From the NCBI GenBank assembly GCA_910577955.1, contig CAJTNC010000005.1:92326-156325 (forward strand): a DNA stretch of 64,000 bases, read 5' to 3'. The translations under genes were made by a program, and so were the position numbers. Every line of letters starts with the position of its first letter. The stretch's first letter is position 1. Origin of the DNA: an uncultured Lachnospiraceae bacterium (lineage in GTDB: Bacteria; Bacillota; Clostridia; Lachnospirales; Lachnospiraceae). Below, one piece after another: positions 8,030 through 16,697 of this stretch. The notes below the pieces were generated by a model. It had not been told where the DNA came from. It made no database searches and saw nothing but the letters and a program-made list of their open reading frames with translations.

Positions 8030-9862
8030 TTATTCCTCTCTGCTTTTTTCCGCCATCTTCGGAATACAGATATCCACACAGGTGCCCCGATTGATACCGC
8101 TTTTGATATTGAGACTGAAATTCTCCCCATACTGCAGGATCATCCTCTGGTGTATATTGTAAATGGCGTATCCACCGATTCGTGATGAAGCATAGTTTTT
8201 TGTGTCCTGACTGTAGAGAACCCTGTCGATCTCCTCCTGAGACATACCGGAGCCGTCATCCTCCACAATAAATCTCATATACTCCTCCTCAGATCTTCCG
8301 GTGATCCTGACAAATCCTCCCTTTTCCATATTCTCCAGACCGTGTACCACCGCATTTTCCACAAAAGGCTGGATTGTCAGTTTGGATATCCGCTCCTCCA
8401 TGATCTCCGGTTCCACATCAATCTCATAATTCAGCCTTTTCATAAAACGCATTTTCTGGATCTGAAGATAGTTGGCTATCAGCTCGATCTCCCGCTGTAC
8501 CGGTATCTGACTCTGGCCTTTGCTTAAAAGCAGGCGGAACAGTTTGGACAATGCCAGAATGTCCTCCGCAATCTTTTCGTTATCATCCTCCATAGCCTGC
8601 CAGTACAGAGAGTCTAACACATTGTACAGAAAATGCGGATTGATCTGTGCCTCTAAAGCTTCCAGCTCACTCTCCTTTTCCCGCAGAGCCATAACATAGT
8701 TTTTGTCGATCAATCTTTTCGTATCGCGCATCATCTGATTAAATGTATTGGCAAGCTGTCCCAGCTCATCGTTTGTCTCTATCGGAACCTGCTGATCGAA
8801 ATCTCCGTTTTTAAATTTTTCCATGGCCCTGCTCAGATTCTCCATCGGCCTAGCCATGGAGTAAGCCGCAAGCCTTGAGATGGGCAGGCTGCATATAAGC
8901 AGCGCCCCCAGCAGGAGAATGGGCAAAATGAGATTTTGTAATATCTGCCGGTTCCAGTTAGACTGCGGCGACATATAATATACCCGTATCCCTGTCTTTT
9001 CATCTTCCGTATGAAAAACATAGTAGCCGTCTTTTTTCAGATACCCCTGCTCTGTTTCCTGCTTCTGCAGCTCTTTCTGTTCCATCAGATTCAGCAACAG
9101 TTCATCATTTACCATCCCCACACGGATAAACTCTTCTCCGGTGTCCCCGACGACCACAATACCCTCATTTTCATTCTGCAGCATCCCAAGACAGACCTTC
9201 TCATAATTTGCAACATCACATGCCAGCACTAAAAAACCGATCCGACGTTTTTTGGCGAGATCATACAAAATGCGGCAGGCTACGATCTTATCCGACTTAT
9301 TGTCAAGATACAGCACCCTATCCGATCTATTTACTCTGGCATAGACAATATCACCGTTTGCCTCCAGCGCTTTCTGATAGTATTCACTTTCCGCCACAAC
9401 AGCGATATCCTTCTCCTGCACGCTGGCATCCCGACTCAGATAAAAAGGCGGCAGCCCGTTTTCCGGATATAGGATCAGCGTTTTAATATGGCTTTTGATG
9501 GCGAGAATATCCTTTAACATGGATAGCGGCGTATTCGAGTCCCAGAACAGTTTATCATCTGTATAGAATGCCGAAGAAGACATCAACAGATTGTGCACAT
9601 CCGCATTTACCGCAAAATAGTTGCTGATATCCATGACATCCTGCTGAATATAGGAGATATCATTACTGATATTCCAAGTAAACCGCTGATAGATGCCTGT
9701 CATATTCTCAATCGTATCCTGATAACTCTTCAGAGTTGTAAAGACGGAAGACAATACAATAATCGGGATCAAAACCATATATACTGCAAAAATCATCTTG
9801 TTTCGCACGCTCAATTTTGTATATATTTTATACAGAACAGTATTTTTCACCCTGTCTTTCAT
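8030..9862 (-). CDS. YesM-type sensor histidine kinase
   Basis: A 610-residue membrane kinase. It has a short cytosolic start, a first membrane helix near residues 25-45, a large extracellular Cache-like sensor region to about 300, a second helix (LILPILLLGALLICSLP), then HAMP, His_kinase (LEAQINPHFLYNVLDSL, with the phospho-His) and HATPase domains (ENAVVHGLE, DDGSGM). It is the partner of the AraC-type regulator downstream and lies 48 bases after the MalG-like permease, so sensing and transport of the same sugar seem coupled. Confidence 0.92.
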   Translation of the reverse strand: MKDRVKNTVLYKIYTKLSVRNKMIFAVYMVLIPIIVLSSVFTTLKSYQDTIENMTGIYQRFTWNISNDISYIQQDVMDISNYFAVNADVHNLLMSSSAFYTDDKLFWDSNTPLSMLKDILAIKSHIKTLILYPENGLPPFYLSRDASVQEKDIAVVAESEYYQKALEANGDIVYARVNRSDRVLYLDNKSDKIVACRILYDLAKKRRIGFLVLACDVANYEKVCLGMLQNENEGIVVVGDTGEEFIRVGMVNDELLLNLMEQKELQKQETEQGYLKKDGYYVFHTEDEKTGIRVYYMSPQSNWNRQILQNLILPILLLGALLICSLPISRLAAYSMARPMENLSRAMEKFKNGDFDQQVPIETNDELGQLANTFNQMMRDTKRLIDKNYVMALREKESELEALEAQINPHFLYNVLDSLYWQAMEDDNEKIAEDILALSKLFRLLLSKGQSQIPVQREIELIANYLQIQKMRFMKRLNYEIDVEPEIMEERISKLTIQPFVENAVVHGLENMEKGGFVRITGRSEEEYMRFIVEDDGSGMSQEEIDRVLYSQDTKNYASSRIGGYAIYNIHQRMILQYGENFSLNIKSGINRGTCVDICIPKMAEKSREE

Positions 9863-9910
9863 CGTCTTTTCCCCGTCTTTTTCACGATATATGTATATAA
9901 TATCTATACA

Positions 9911-10771
9911 TTACCCTTTAACCGCACCCATTGCAACCCCTTTTGTGATCTGCTTATTCAAAATAATATAGATGATAATCATCGGTGCAGCCGAGAGCGT
10001 CATTACAGCAAACTGTACTGCATAGTTGGAAGAATACAGCCCGGTAAACTCCAACACGGAAAACGGCAAAGTCTTCCATTTAGGACTGCTTAAATATGTA
10101 CTCGCCATCATGAACTCGTTCCAGTTATTCAGGAATGTCATAATGGATACTGTCACCAGCGAGGATTTCAACATCGGCGTGATGATCGTAAACACGATCC
10201 GAAAAATCCCGCAGCCGTCGATTACCGCAGCCTCCTCAATCTCCTTAGGAATGCTGGACATGAAACCCACTGTCAAAAACAGTCCCTGCGGCAATGAAAA
10301 TGCAACATAGGGGATCAGCAGCGTAAATAGCGTATCCGTAAGATGAAGCCTGTCATAAATCACATAGTTCGGCAGCAAAGTGGCATGAATCGGTATCATC
10401 ATACCGAGCATAATCATGCCCAGAACAGCTTTTGAGAGCTTCCAGTGCATTCTCGAACAAGCAAATGCCATCATCACAGAAAACAAAAGGACGCATACGA
10501 CAGCCAACACATTGATCACCAGACTGTGTACAAGGTAACTCCCCACATGACCGTTTTGAAAAGCATTTACATAGTTGTCAAAGCGAAACTTCTCCGGCCA
10601 GATCAAAAGGCCTGTTGTAAACATCTCCGTGCTGCTCGCCACGGAAAAATCAAGCAGCCAGATAAGCGGAAAGATCTGAATAACCGCCACGATGATCAGT
10701 ATTGTCCACAACAAAATTTTTCTGAACGGAATTTTTTTGCTCTCTTCCCCTGCAATAATCTTTTTACTCAT
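9911..10771 (-). CDS. Sugar ABC transporter permease, MalG type
   Basis: 286 residues with six predicted membrane helices and the EAA loop facing the ATPase (EAAVIDGCGIFRIVFTIITPML). It forms a heterodimer with the MalF-type permease encoded just upstream; the genes are almost contiguous. AAGGAGG lies before the ATG. No dedicated ATPase is encoded nearby, which is normal for CUT1 sugar importers that share a common MsmX-like ATPase. Confidence 0.93.
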   Translation of the reverse strand: MSKKIIAGEESKKIPFRKILLWTILIIVAVIQIFPLIWLLDFSVASSTEMFTTGLLIWPEKFRFDNYVNAFQNGHVGSYLVHSLVINVLAVVCVLLFSVMMAFACSRMHWKLSKAVLGMIMLGMMIPIHATLLPNYVIYDRLHLTDTLFTLLIPYVAFSLPQGLFLTVGFMSSIPKEIEEAAVIDGCGIFRIVFTIITPMLKSSLVTVSIMTFLNNWNEFMMASTYLSSPKWKTLPFSVLEFTGLYSSNYAVQFAVMTLSAAPMIIIYIILNKQITKGVAMGAVKG

Positions 10772-10772
10772 C

Positions 10773-11648
10773 CTACGCCTCCTTCTCCTTCCGGAATATC
10801 ATATTGAGCAGTCCCGTCGCACAGATACAGATCAGGACAAATATAACGCTGATTGCATTGCCGTAACCGTAGCGGAAGGACTGGAATGCCTGTTTATAAA
10901 GAAAATTTGCCAAAAACTGCGTCTCGTTCCCCGGTCCGCCGTTTGTCAGCAGATACACTGTCTCCATCTGTTTCAAAGCGGAGATAATGGCCAGCGTCAC
11001 ATTGATCTGTATCACAGGCTTCATAAGCGGCAGAGTGATCCGCAAAAAGGTCTGCTTATTGTCCGCACCGTCTATGGCAGCCGCCTCATACAACACAGGA
11101 TCTATATTTTTGATGCCGGTATAGTAGATCAACATCCCCCATCCGAAGCCGTGCCAGACAAGTACGATCAGCACGGACCAGATTGCAGTGCCCGTTCCCA
11201 GCCAGTTCGTCGTTCCCTCCCCGCCAAACTTTTTTATAATATTGTTTAACAGACCGAAATTCGGATCATAAATAAATTTCCACAAATAGGCGATCACTGC
11301 GACGGAAATCACATTCGGCAAGAAATACACACATCTGAAAAATCCTTCCGCTTTTCCCGCCAGTCTATCCAAAATCACCGCTGTCACAATAGCAAGCGGA
11401 TGCTGAATACAGATAAATCCTATTGCCAGAAAAAGAGAGTTTCTCACCGACAGCCAGAAGCCCTGATCTTTAAATAATTCCCTGTAGTTGTCAATCCCCA
11501 CAAACTGATAAGCGCCAAGGCCGCTGTAATCTGTAAAACCATAATATACACTCAGACAGATCGGTGCCAGAATAGCAAAAATAAATGTCAGTATTCCCGG
11601 AAGCACAAGAGTTGCTATTACCCCTTTATTGCTGTATGTTTTATGCAT
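10773..11648 (-). CDS. Sugar ABC transporter permease, MalF type
   Basis: 291 residues with six membrane helices and the EAA motif (EAAAIDGADNKQTFLRITLPLM). The start is placed at ATG 11648 because AAGGAG precedes it by eight bases; the longer reading frame runs through the hairpin at 11692-11728 and has no ribosome site. Together with the MalG-like protein it forms the membrane channel for the sugar bound by the lipoprotein at 11762-13117. Confidence 0.92.
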   Translation of the reverse strand: MHKTYSNKGVIATLVLPGILTFIFAILAPICLSVYYGFTDYSGLGAYQFVGIDNYRELFKDQGFWLSVRNSLFLAIGFICIQHPLAIVTAVILDRLAGKAEGFFRCVYFLPNVISVAVIAYLWKFIYDPNFGLLNNIIKKFGGEGTTNWLGTGTAIWSVLIVLVWHGFGWGMLIYYTGIKNIDPVLYEAAAIDGADNKQTFLRITLPLMKPVIQINVTLAIISALKQMETVYLLTNGGPGNETQFLANFLYKQAFQSFRYGYGNAISVIFVLICICATGLLNMIFRKEKEA

Positions 11649-11691
11649 AAATACACTCCTTCCCGTTTTTTCATATAACCCTTTTATAGAA

Positions 11692-11728
11692 AATGGCCGT
11701 CTTATTAGGTTTCGATAAGACGGCCATT
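11692..11728 (-). terminator. Intercistronic hairpin between binding protein and permeases
   Basis: A perfect 14-bp stem (AATGGCCGTCTTAT at 11692-11705 with its complement at 11715-11728) and a nine-base loop. It sits right after the binding-protein gene. On the transcript the stem is followed by a T-containing but not pure U run, so it may be a partial terminator or mRNA stabiliser. Such a structure would give more binding protein than permease, as is common in sugar ABC operons. Confidence 0.75.
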
Positions 11729-11761
11729 GCAATCACCTGATACTTCCTCTAAGAAGATATA

Positions 11762-13117
11762 TTATTGCCCAACAGCTTCCAGGGCTCTCAAATAATCGTC
11801 CGCCGAAATTTTCCCTGCTGCGAGTTCCTGTGATTTATCTTCACAGATTGTCTTAAATTCTGAACTGCCGAGATCGCCGAGCGGTGTACCCGAAAGATCT
11901 GTCGCATCCGCAACAAGCTGCATCAACTGTTTCTGTACTTCTGTCTCGGAACCGGTTGCAAAATCACCGAAGTTCTGTGCGGACATGCAGACACCGTTCT
12001 CCCATGCAATCTTTGTCCAGCCCTCAGGACGGAACATATAATTCAATAGCTTAATAGCTTCCTCCTTATTTGCCGCGCTCTCTGTGACAGCATATCCGCC
12101 GCCGTGCCATGCCGTAATCGTTGTGGCATCGCCTTTTCCTCCCTCCGGTACAGGCATCAGGAACACCCTGATGTTCTCACGTATTTCGTCGGGAATATCC
12201 TGATCGGTAACCATGCTCATCTCCCAGCTTCCCGTGTAGTACATAGCCGCCTGACCGTTTGTAAAGAGGTTTTTAGCCGTACCGCCATCGTTTGACTCAA
12301 ACCCGTTCTGGAATAATCCTCTGTCTACCGCCTCGACAAACAGTTCCGTGGCCTGTTTGAAAGTCGGATCCGAAAAGTCGTGGTTTTTGATTGCGTTGCT
12401 TGTCTTTGCCATAATTCCGGAACCGTCCAACTGTTCTTCAATGTCATGTATGTAGATGTAGAGAGACCACTTATCGCCGCCGAACATGGAAACCGGCTGT
12501 AATCCTGCCGCTCTCACTTTTTCACCCAGATCCAACAGTTCCTCATAAGTCTGCGGAACTTCCCAGCCGTTATCTTCAAAAATCTTTTGATTGTAGTAGA
12601 AGCACATAACATCCGTATTGCGGGAAAGTCCGTACAGCCTACCGTCCTTGCTGAAACCGTCCAGAGATCCCGGCAGGAAATTATAATCTGCATAATCATC
12701 CGGATTCAGCTCTGCAAGCAATCCCGCCTCCATCACTTCATCTAAAAATCCGGGCTGCCCCCACACGTTTACCAGATCCGGCATCTGGCTGCCGGAAGCG
12801 TAGGCCTTAAACTTTGTTTTATACGCTTCATCGTCAAGCGCTTCCACCTCGATCGTCACATTCGGATTTTCATCCATGTATGCGTCAAACAGCGTCTGCT
12901 CTACCAGTCCCTGTCCCGATGTACGATCCGGAAGATTGGAAAATACCTTCAGTGTGACGGGCTCTCCCGCTGCATCGCTATTCGTCGGTGCGCTCTCCTC
13001 CTGTGCCGGTACATTCGCAGTCTGATCACTATTTGCATTATCTGCACTTCCGCCGCAGGCTGTCAGTGATGCAACCATGGCTGCCGCCAACAACAGCGAC
13101 AAAATTTTCTTTTTCAT
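11762..13117 (-). CDS. Extracellular sugar-binding lipoprotein, CUT1 ABC importer
   Basis: 451 residues. A lipoprotein signal is clear: MKKKILSLLLAAAMVASLTAC with lipobox Cys21, then a Ser/Asn/Glu-rich linker. The mature part resembles family 1 solute-binding proteins (LKVFSNLPD, YGLSRNTDVMCFYYNQKIFEDNGWEVPQTYEEL, and the late ITAWHGGGYAV). It should be anchored on the outer face by lipidation by Lgt and deliver sugar to the two permeases downstream. First gene of the operon. The strong AAGGAGG site is 6-8 bases from the ATG. Confidence 0.94.
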   Translation of the reverse strand: MKKKILSLLLAAAMVASLTACGGSADNANSDQTANVPAQEESAPTNSDAAGEPVTLKVFSNLPDRTSGQGLVEQTLFDAYMDENPNVTIEVEALDDEAYKTKFKAYASGSQMPDLVNVWGQPGFLDEVMEAGLLAELNPDDYADYNFLPGSLDGFSKDGRLYGLSRNTDVMCFYYNQKIFEDNGWEVPQTYEELLDLGEKVRAAGLQPVSMFGGDKWSLYIYIHDIEEQLDGSGIMAKTSNAIKNHDFSDPTFKQATELFVEAVDRGLFQNGFESNDGGTAKNLFTNGQAAMYYTGSWEMSMVTDQDIPDEIRENIRVFLMPVPEGGKGDATTITAWHGGGYAVTESAANKEEAIKLLNYMFRPEGWTKIAWENGVCMSAQNFGDFATGSETEVQKQLMQLVADATDLSGTPLGDLGSSEFKTICEDKSQELAAGKISADDYLRALEAVGQ

Positions 13118-13163
13118 GATTTTTACCTCCTTGCTTTTTGGTAATTATTTTATTGTTACAATG

Positions 13164-13192
13164 AGTATATCAATTTTTCTTATGCACTTTAA
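13164..13192 (-). promoter_or_regulatory. Promoter of the sugar ABC/GH30 operon
   Basis: On the minus strand TTAAAG (13192-13187) is followed after exactly 17 bases by TATACT (13169-13164). This is a good sigma-A promoter with a weak -35, as expected for an activated operon. It lies 47 bases upstream of the binding-protein ATG, between that gene and the deoC end, so the ABC/YesMN/GH30 genes have their own transcription start. Confidence 0.6.
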
Positions 13193-13223
13193 CGGACGTT
13201 TTTTCAAAATGGTGTAATATTTT

Positions 13224-13919
13224 TTACTGTTTTTGTAAAAATGCCTTCAGTTCCTCCACAATCGATACACTGGCCGTAGAACCGATTCTGGATACTCCCA
13301 GCTCTATCATTTTCTGTGCCGTCTCCAAATTTCGAATTCCGCCGGCAGCCTTGATTTTTACTTCATCTCCTACCATCCTCTTCATCAGCGCAACATCCTC
13401 AAAAGTAGCGCCTCCTGTTCCGAATCCGGTGGAAGTCTTGATAAAATCCGGCTTTACAATGCAGGCAATGCGGCACAGTTCCTTTTTTTCCGCATCCGTC
13501 AGATAACAATTCTCAAAAATCACCTTGGATATGATATTTTTGCTCCGGCATATTTCTACGATCTCTGCCATTTCCCGCTCGATATAGTCGTAGTTCCTTT
13601 CCTTCAACTGTGTGATATTGATCACATAGTCGATCTCGTCGGCGCCGTTCATAATTGCGTTTTTTGTCTCCGCCACTTTGTCTTCTATTGTCGTCTGTCC
13701 AAGTGGAAAGCTTATGGCCGCCCCCACATGTATATCAGTCCCCGACAGCAATTCCTTACAGAATCTTACCGGCGCCGAATTGACGGCAACCATGGCAAAC
13801 CCATAGCGGCGGCTCTCAGCACAGAGCGTCTCAAAATCCCGATATGCTGCATACGCCCGCAACTGCGTATGGTCAAAATATTTTGCCAGCTGCTCCGGCG
13901 TCATATTTCCAATCATCAT
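13224..13919 (-). CDS. deoC: Deoxyribose-phosphate aldolase family protein (DeoC)
   Basis: 231 residues, the size of class I DERA. Key residues are present: the Schiff-base Lys in FIKTSTGF, the second Lys in KIKAAGGIR and the Asp in EIDYVINI. The family cleaves 2-deoxyribose 5-phosphate to acetaldehyde and glyceraldehyde 3-phosphate. It is the last gene of the dehydrogenase-lactonase-kinase operon, 17 bases after an iron alcohol dehydrogenase that could reduce the aldehyde product. The context therefore allows a related phosphorylated sugar or sugar acid as the substrate. Two adjacent ATG codons (13919, 13916) follow AGGAGG; either could be used. Confidence 0.9.
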   Translation of the reverse strand: MMIGNMTPEQLAKYFDHTQLRAYAAYRDFETLCAESRRYGFAMVAVNSAPVRFCKELLSGTDIHVGAAISFPLGQTTIEDKVAETKNAIMNGADEIDYVINITQLKERNYDYIEREMAEIVEICRSKNIISKVIFENCYLTDAEKKELCRIACIVKPDFIKTSTGFGTGGATFEDVALMKRMVGDEVKIKAAGGIRNLETAQKMIELGVSRIGSTASVSIVEELKAFLQKQ

Positions 13920-13936
13920 CTTTTCCTCCTCTAACC

Positions 13937-15100
13937 TTACCAGGCTATCTCATAAATTTCTCTTACATCTTCCTTTGTCAAAGACATAAAGCTTCCGAGT
14001 TTTCCGTTTCTGCAGGCCTTTTCTGCCATCACGTCAAAATTCTCCCTGCCGATTCCCACATCCCGCAGTCTTGTGGACAGACCGATCTCATGGAAGAATA
14101 TTTCTAACGCTCCGATAGCGGTCAGACATACCTCATCCGTATCTTTTTCCTCCCCACGGATGCCGAACACCCGCTCCGCAAACTGTACAAAACGCTCCGG
14201 ATGCTTCCTGTATACATATTTCATCCAGGCCGGAAAGACAATGGCAAGCCCTGCGCCGTGGGCAATGTCATAGATACCGCTCAGCTCATGCTCGATTCCG
14301 TGGCTTGCCCAGTCTTCCTCCCTTCCCTTACCTAGCAAGCCGTTGTGAGCTACATTCCCTGTCCACATCACCTCCGCCCAGGCATCATAATTCTCTCTTT
14401 CTCTCAGTACCCGCGGCAGATTCTCCATGAGCGCCCGCATAGCTCCCTCGCAGAGCCTGTCAGACAGATCCGTATTTTTATTCGGCACAAAATACCGCTC
14501 CATGATATGCGACAAAATATCCGCGCCGCCGGCACGGATCTGATGTTCCGGCAGCGTATAACATAGTTCCGGATTCAGGATGGCAAACTGCGGATACATC
14601 CATTCCGTACAGCAGGAACACTTGTCCTGAGTATCCTCCTTGGTGATCACACTGCCGTCGCTGCTCTCGCTTCCCGCAGCCGGGATCGTGAGAACCACTC
14701 CGGTTTTCAGCGCCTTTTCCGGTCTGATCCCTTTTTCATAAAAGTCCCATACATCACCCTCATAACAGGCTCCAACCGCGATTGCCTTCGCCGAATCGAT
14801 CACGCTCCCGCCGCCCACAGCCAGAATAAAATCTATCTTTTCTTTTCGGCACAATCCTATGCCCTGATACACTAACGATAGTCTGGGATTTGGCTTAACC
14901 CCGCCGAGCTCTGTATAACGGACACCGGCCTCTGTCAGGGATTTTGTCACCGCTTCGTAGGTTCCCGCAGCTCTTATACTTTTGCCCCCATAGTGCAGAA
15001 GAATATTTTTACTGTATTTTACCACTTCTTCCCCCACGCTTTTATGGGCATCCTTTCCGAAAATGATTCGTGTAGGATTGTACCATATAAAATTATTCAT
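13937..15100 (-). CDS. Iron-containing alcohol dehydrogenase (BDH-like)
   Basis: 387 residues. The NAD(P)-binding GGGSVIDSAK motif and metal-binding segments (GGADILSHIMERYF, HGIEHELSGIYDIAHGAGLAIVFPAWM) identify the group III Fe-ADH family, similar to butanol dehydrogenases. It probably reduces an aldehyde such as that released by the DeoC-like aldolase downstream. The start ATG 15100 overlaps the stop of the ThuA-like gene as TAATG and follows GGAGAGGAG; a longer in-frame start inside ThuA is unlikely. Confidence 0.92.
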   Translation of the reverse strand: MNNFIWYNPTRIIFGKDAHKSVGEEVVKYSKNILLHYGGKSIRAAGTYEAVTKSLTEAGVRYTELGGVKPNPRLSLVYQGIGLCRKEKIDFILAVGGGSVIDSAKAIAVGACYEGDVWDFYEKGIRPEKALKTGVVLTIPAAGSESSDGSVITKEDTQDKCSCCTEWMYPQFAILNPELCYTLPEHQIRAGGADILSHIMERYFVPNKNTDLSDRLCEGAMRALMENLPRVLRERENYDAWAEVMWTGNVAHNGLLGKGREEDWASHGIEHELSGIYDIAHGAGLAIVFPAWMKYVYRKHPERFVQFAERVFGIRGEEKDTDEVCLTAIGALEIFFHEIGLSTRLRDVGIGRENFDVMAEKACRNGKLGSFMSLTKEDVREIYEIAW

Positions 15101-15738
15101 TATTCTCCTCTCCTCTTTTCTGTCAGCCACGCTGCCCCGTTCTTTAAAAGTTTTTCCAGCATTGGCTCCTCAAAAGCACGGACATTATGACCGCAGCACA
15201 GATAAATGACACGTCCAAGTCCGTATTCCCTTGTCCAGCCCGCCGGGCAGGACACGCCTTTTTCCTCATAGGATAAAAAAATACGCCGATCCTCCAGTTT
15301 AGGCAAATCGAACAAATACAATTCATCCGGAATTGAAAAATCCTTCACGTCCAGCGTCAGCGGATGTTTCGTATCCTCTACTTTATAAGAAACCATGGGA
15401 AGTTCCTCATAGGGAGGATGTCCGGTGAATATACCGCCGATAAGCTGCCCAAGCTCCGGCCTGTTTTGAATCGCTATCCCGCCATGAATGCCGAAAATCC
15501 CGCCGCCCTGCGCCGCAAAGATAAGCAAAGCGGCCGCTGTTTCTCTCGAAAGGGGCGGTTGTTCAAAATCTGCATATAAAAAACATACAGCATAGTCTCC
15601 GTTCTTTACCTTCTGCAGTTCCGCCTCCCGATCAGTCATTTCGACTTCCAGTGCCGGCAGCAATTCCTGTATGCGTCTTCCCACTTTCTCCATCGGATGA
15701 TAGGGAGTATGTTCCGATCCGTAAAACAGTGCTTTCAT
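15100..15738 (-). CDS. ThuA-like protein
   Basis: 212 residues of the ThuA (trehalose-utilisation) glutamine-amidotransferase-like fold: FAAQGGGIFGIHGG, IGGIFTGHPP, and RVIYLCCGHNVRAF. Members occur in sugar catabolic operons, often those using keto-sugars, and their exact reaction is mostly unproven. It overlaps its neighbours on both sides (ATGA with the GH88/105-like gene, TAATG with the dehydrogenase), so translation is tightly coupled. Confidence 0.85.
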   Translation of the reverse strand: MKALFYGSEHTPYHPMEKVGRRIQELLPALEVEMTDREAELQKVKNGDYAVCFLYADFEQPPLSRETAAALLIFAAQGGGIFGIHGGIAIQNRPELGQLIGGIFTGHPPYEELPMVSYKVEDTKHPLTLDVKDFSIPDELYLFDLPKLEDRRIFLSYEEKGVSCPAGWTREYGLGRVIYLCCGHNVRAFEEPMLEKLLKNGAAWLTEKRRGE

Positions 15739-16697
15739 CTCTCTTTCCCTTCCGCATATTTCGCCGCCGCATGCTCCATCAGCAGATAAAATGCCTGCCC
15801 CTCAGGAGATATCCCCGGTTTATCAAAAGTGGGCGCGCCGCAGACATCACAGATAAATCCGTAAGCATTCATCTTCCGATTCGCCGCCTTTCTCAAAAAC
15901 GCCGCCTTCGCCTCCCATCCTCTGTCAAGCCATCCTTCCGTCAGCCCTCTGTAGATGCTGTAGGACATCATTTGGGAAAAATTGGTCTCCGCAAAGGTCT
16001 CTCTTTCGTCTATCACATCATGGAACAGACCGTCATCCCGCATATATTTCACTGCACTCTCCAAAAGTCCGCAGGCCATCCTCCTGATCTTTTTTCTGTC
16101 CTCGGCATAACTTTCCGGAAGCAGTCCCTGCATACGGACCATGGCGGACAGCGCCCAGCCGTTCCCGGTGCCCCAGTGTGCCTTTCTGATATATTCGCCT
16201 TTCTCGTCGTCCCACATATGGCTCATCAGACCGCATTTTCTGTCATACAGAGCTTCATAGTAACCGTAAAAGTTCGTGAGCGCTTCCTCATAATATCCCG
16301 CTGCCGCCAGAAACGGAGGCAGCATATACATGGAATCCACCCAGAATTGGCATCCTGTGTTCAGATGATACAGCACGCCTTGTTCGCTGCGTGGCGCTTT
16401 ATTCAACGCCCATTCCAGAAGGGCGTCTCTCCCCTCCTTCAGTATCTCATCTTTCGTCATCTCACAGGCGGCAAGCAAGGCTTCCCCTACCGCGCAGGGA
16501 TCTGTCACCGCGTCAAAGACTCCGATGGAAGCCGCTCTCCCATCCTCCGTCCTGCGGTACACCGCCTCGTAGGCTAAACAGACTACCTGCTCCATTTTTC
16601 CCCATTCATACAAAGCCTGCATGGCAAGCCCCTGTTCCCAAGAATGTCTCTGCATGGCCAGAAGACAGCGCAATGCTTTTTCTGCTTCCGCTTTCAT
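15735..16697 (-). CDS. Glycoside hydrolase family 88/105-like protein
   Basis: 320 residues of an alpha/alpha barrel hydrolase: WVDSMYMLPPFLAAAGYY and HWGTGNGWALSAMVRM are typical of unsaturated uronyl and rhamnogalacturonyl hydrolases. No signal peptide, so it acts inside the cell on short oligosaccharides. ATGA overlaps join it to the kinase upstream and the ThuA-like gene downstream. Its presence suggests that the operon substrate is released from a glycoside, perhaps of pectic origin, but specificity cannot be read directly. Confidence 0.85.
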   Translation of the reverse strand: MKAEAEKALRCLLAMQRHSWEQGLAMQALYEWGKMEQVVCLAYEAVYRRTEDGRAASIGVFDAVTDPCAVGEALLAACEMTKDEILKEGRDALLEWALNKAPRSEQGVLYHLNTGCQFWVDSMYMLPPFLAAAGYYEEALTNFYGYYEALYDRKCGLMSHMWDDEKGEYIRKAHWGTGNGWALSAMVRMQGLLPESYAEDRKKIRRMACGLLESAVKYMRDDGLFHDVIDERETFAETNFSQMMSYSIYRGLTEGWLDRGWEAKAAFLRKAANRKMNAYGFICDVCGAPTFDKPGISPEGQAFYLLMEHAAAKYAEGKER

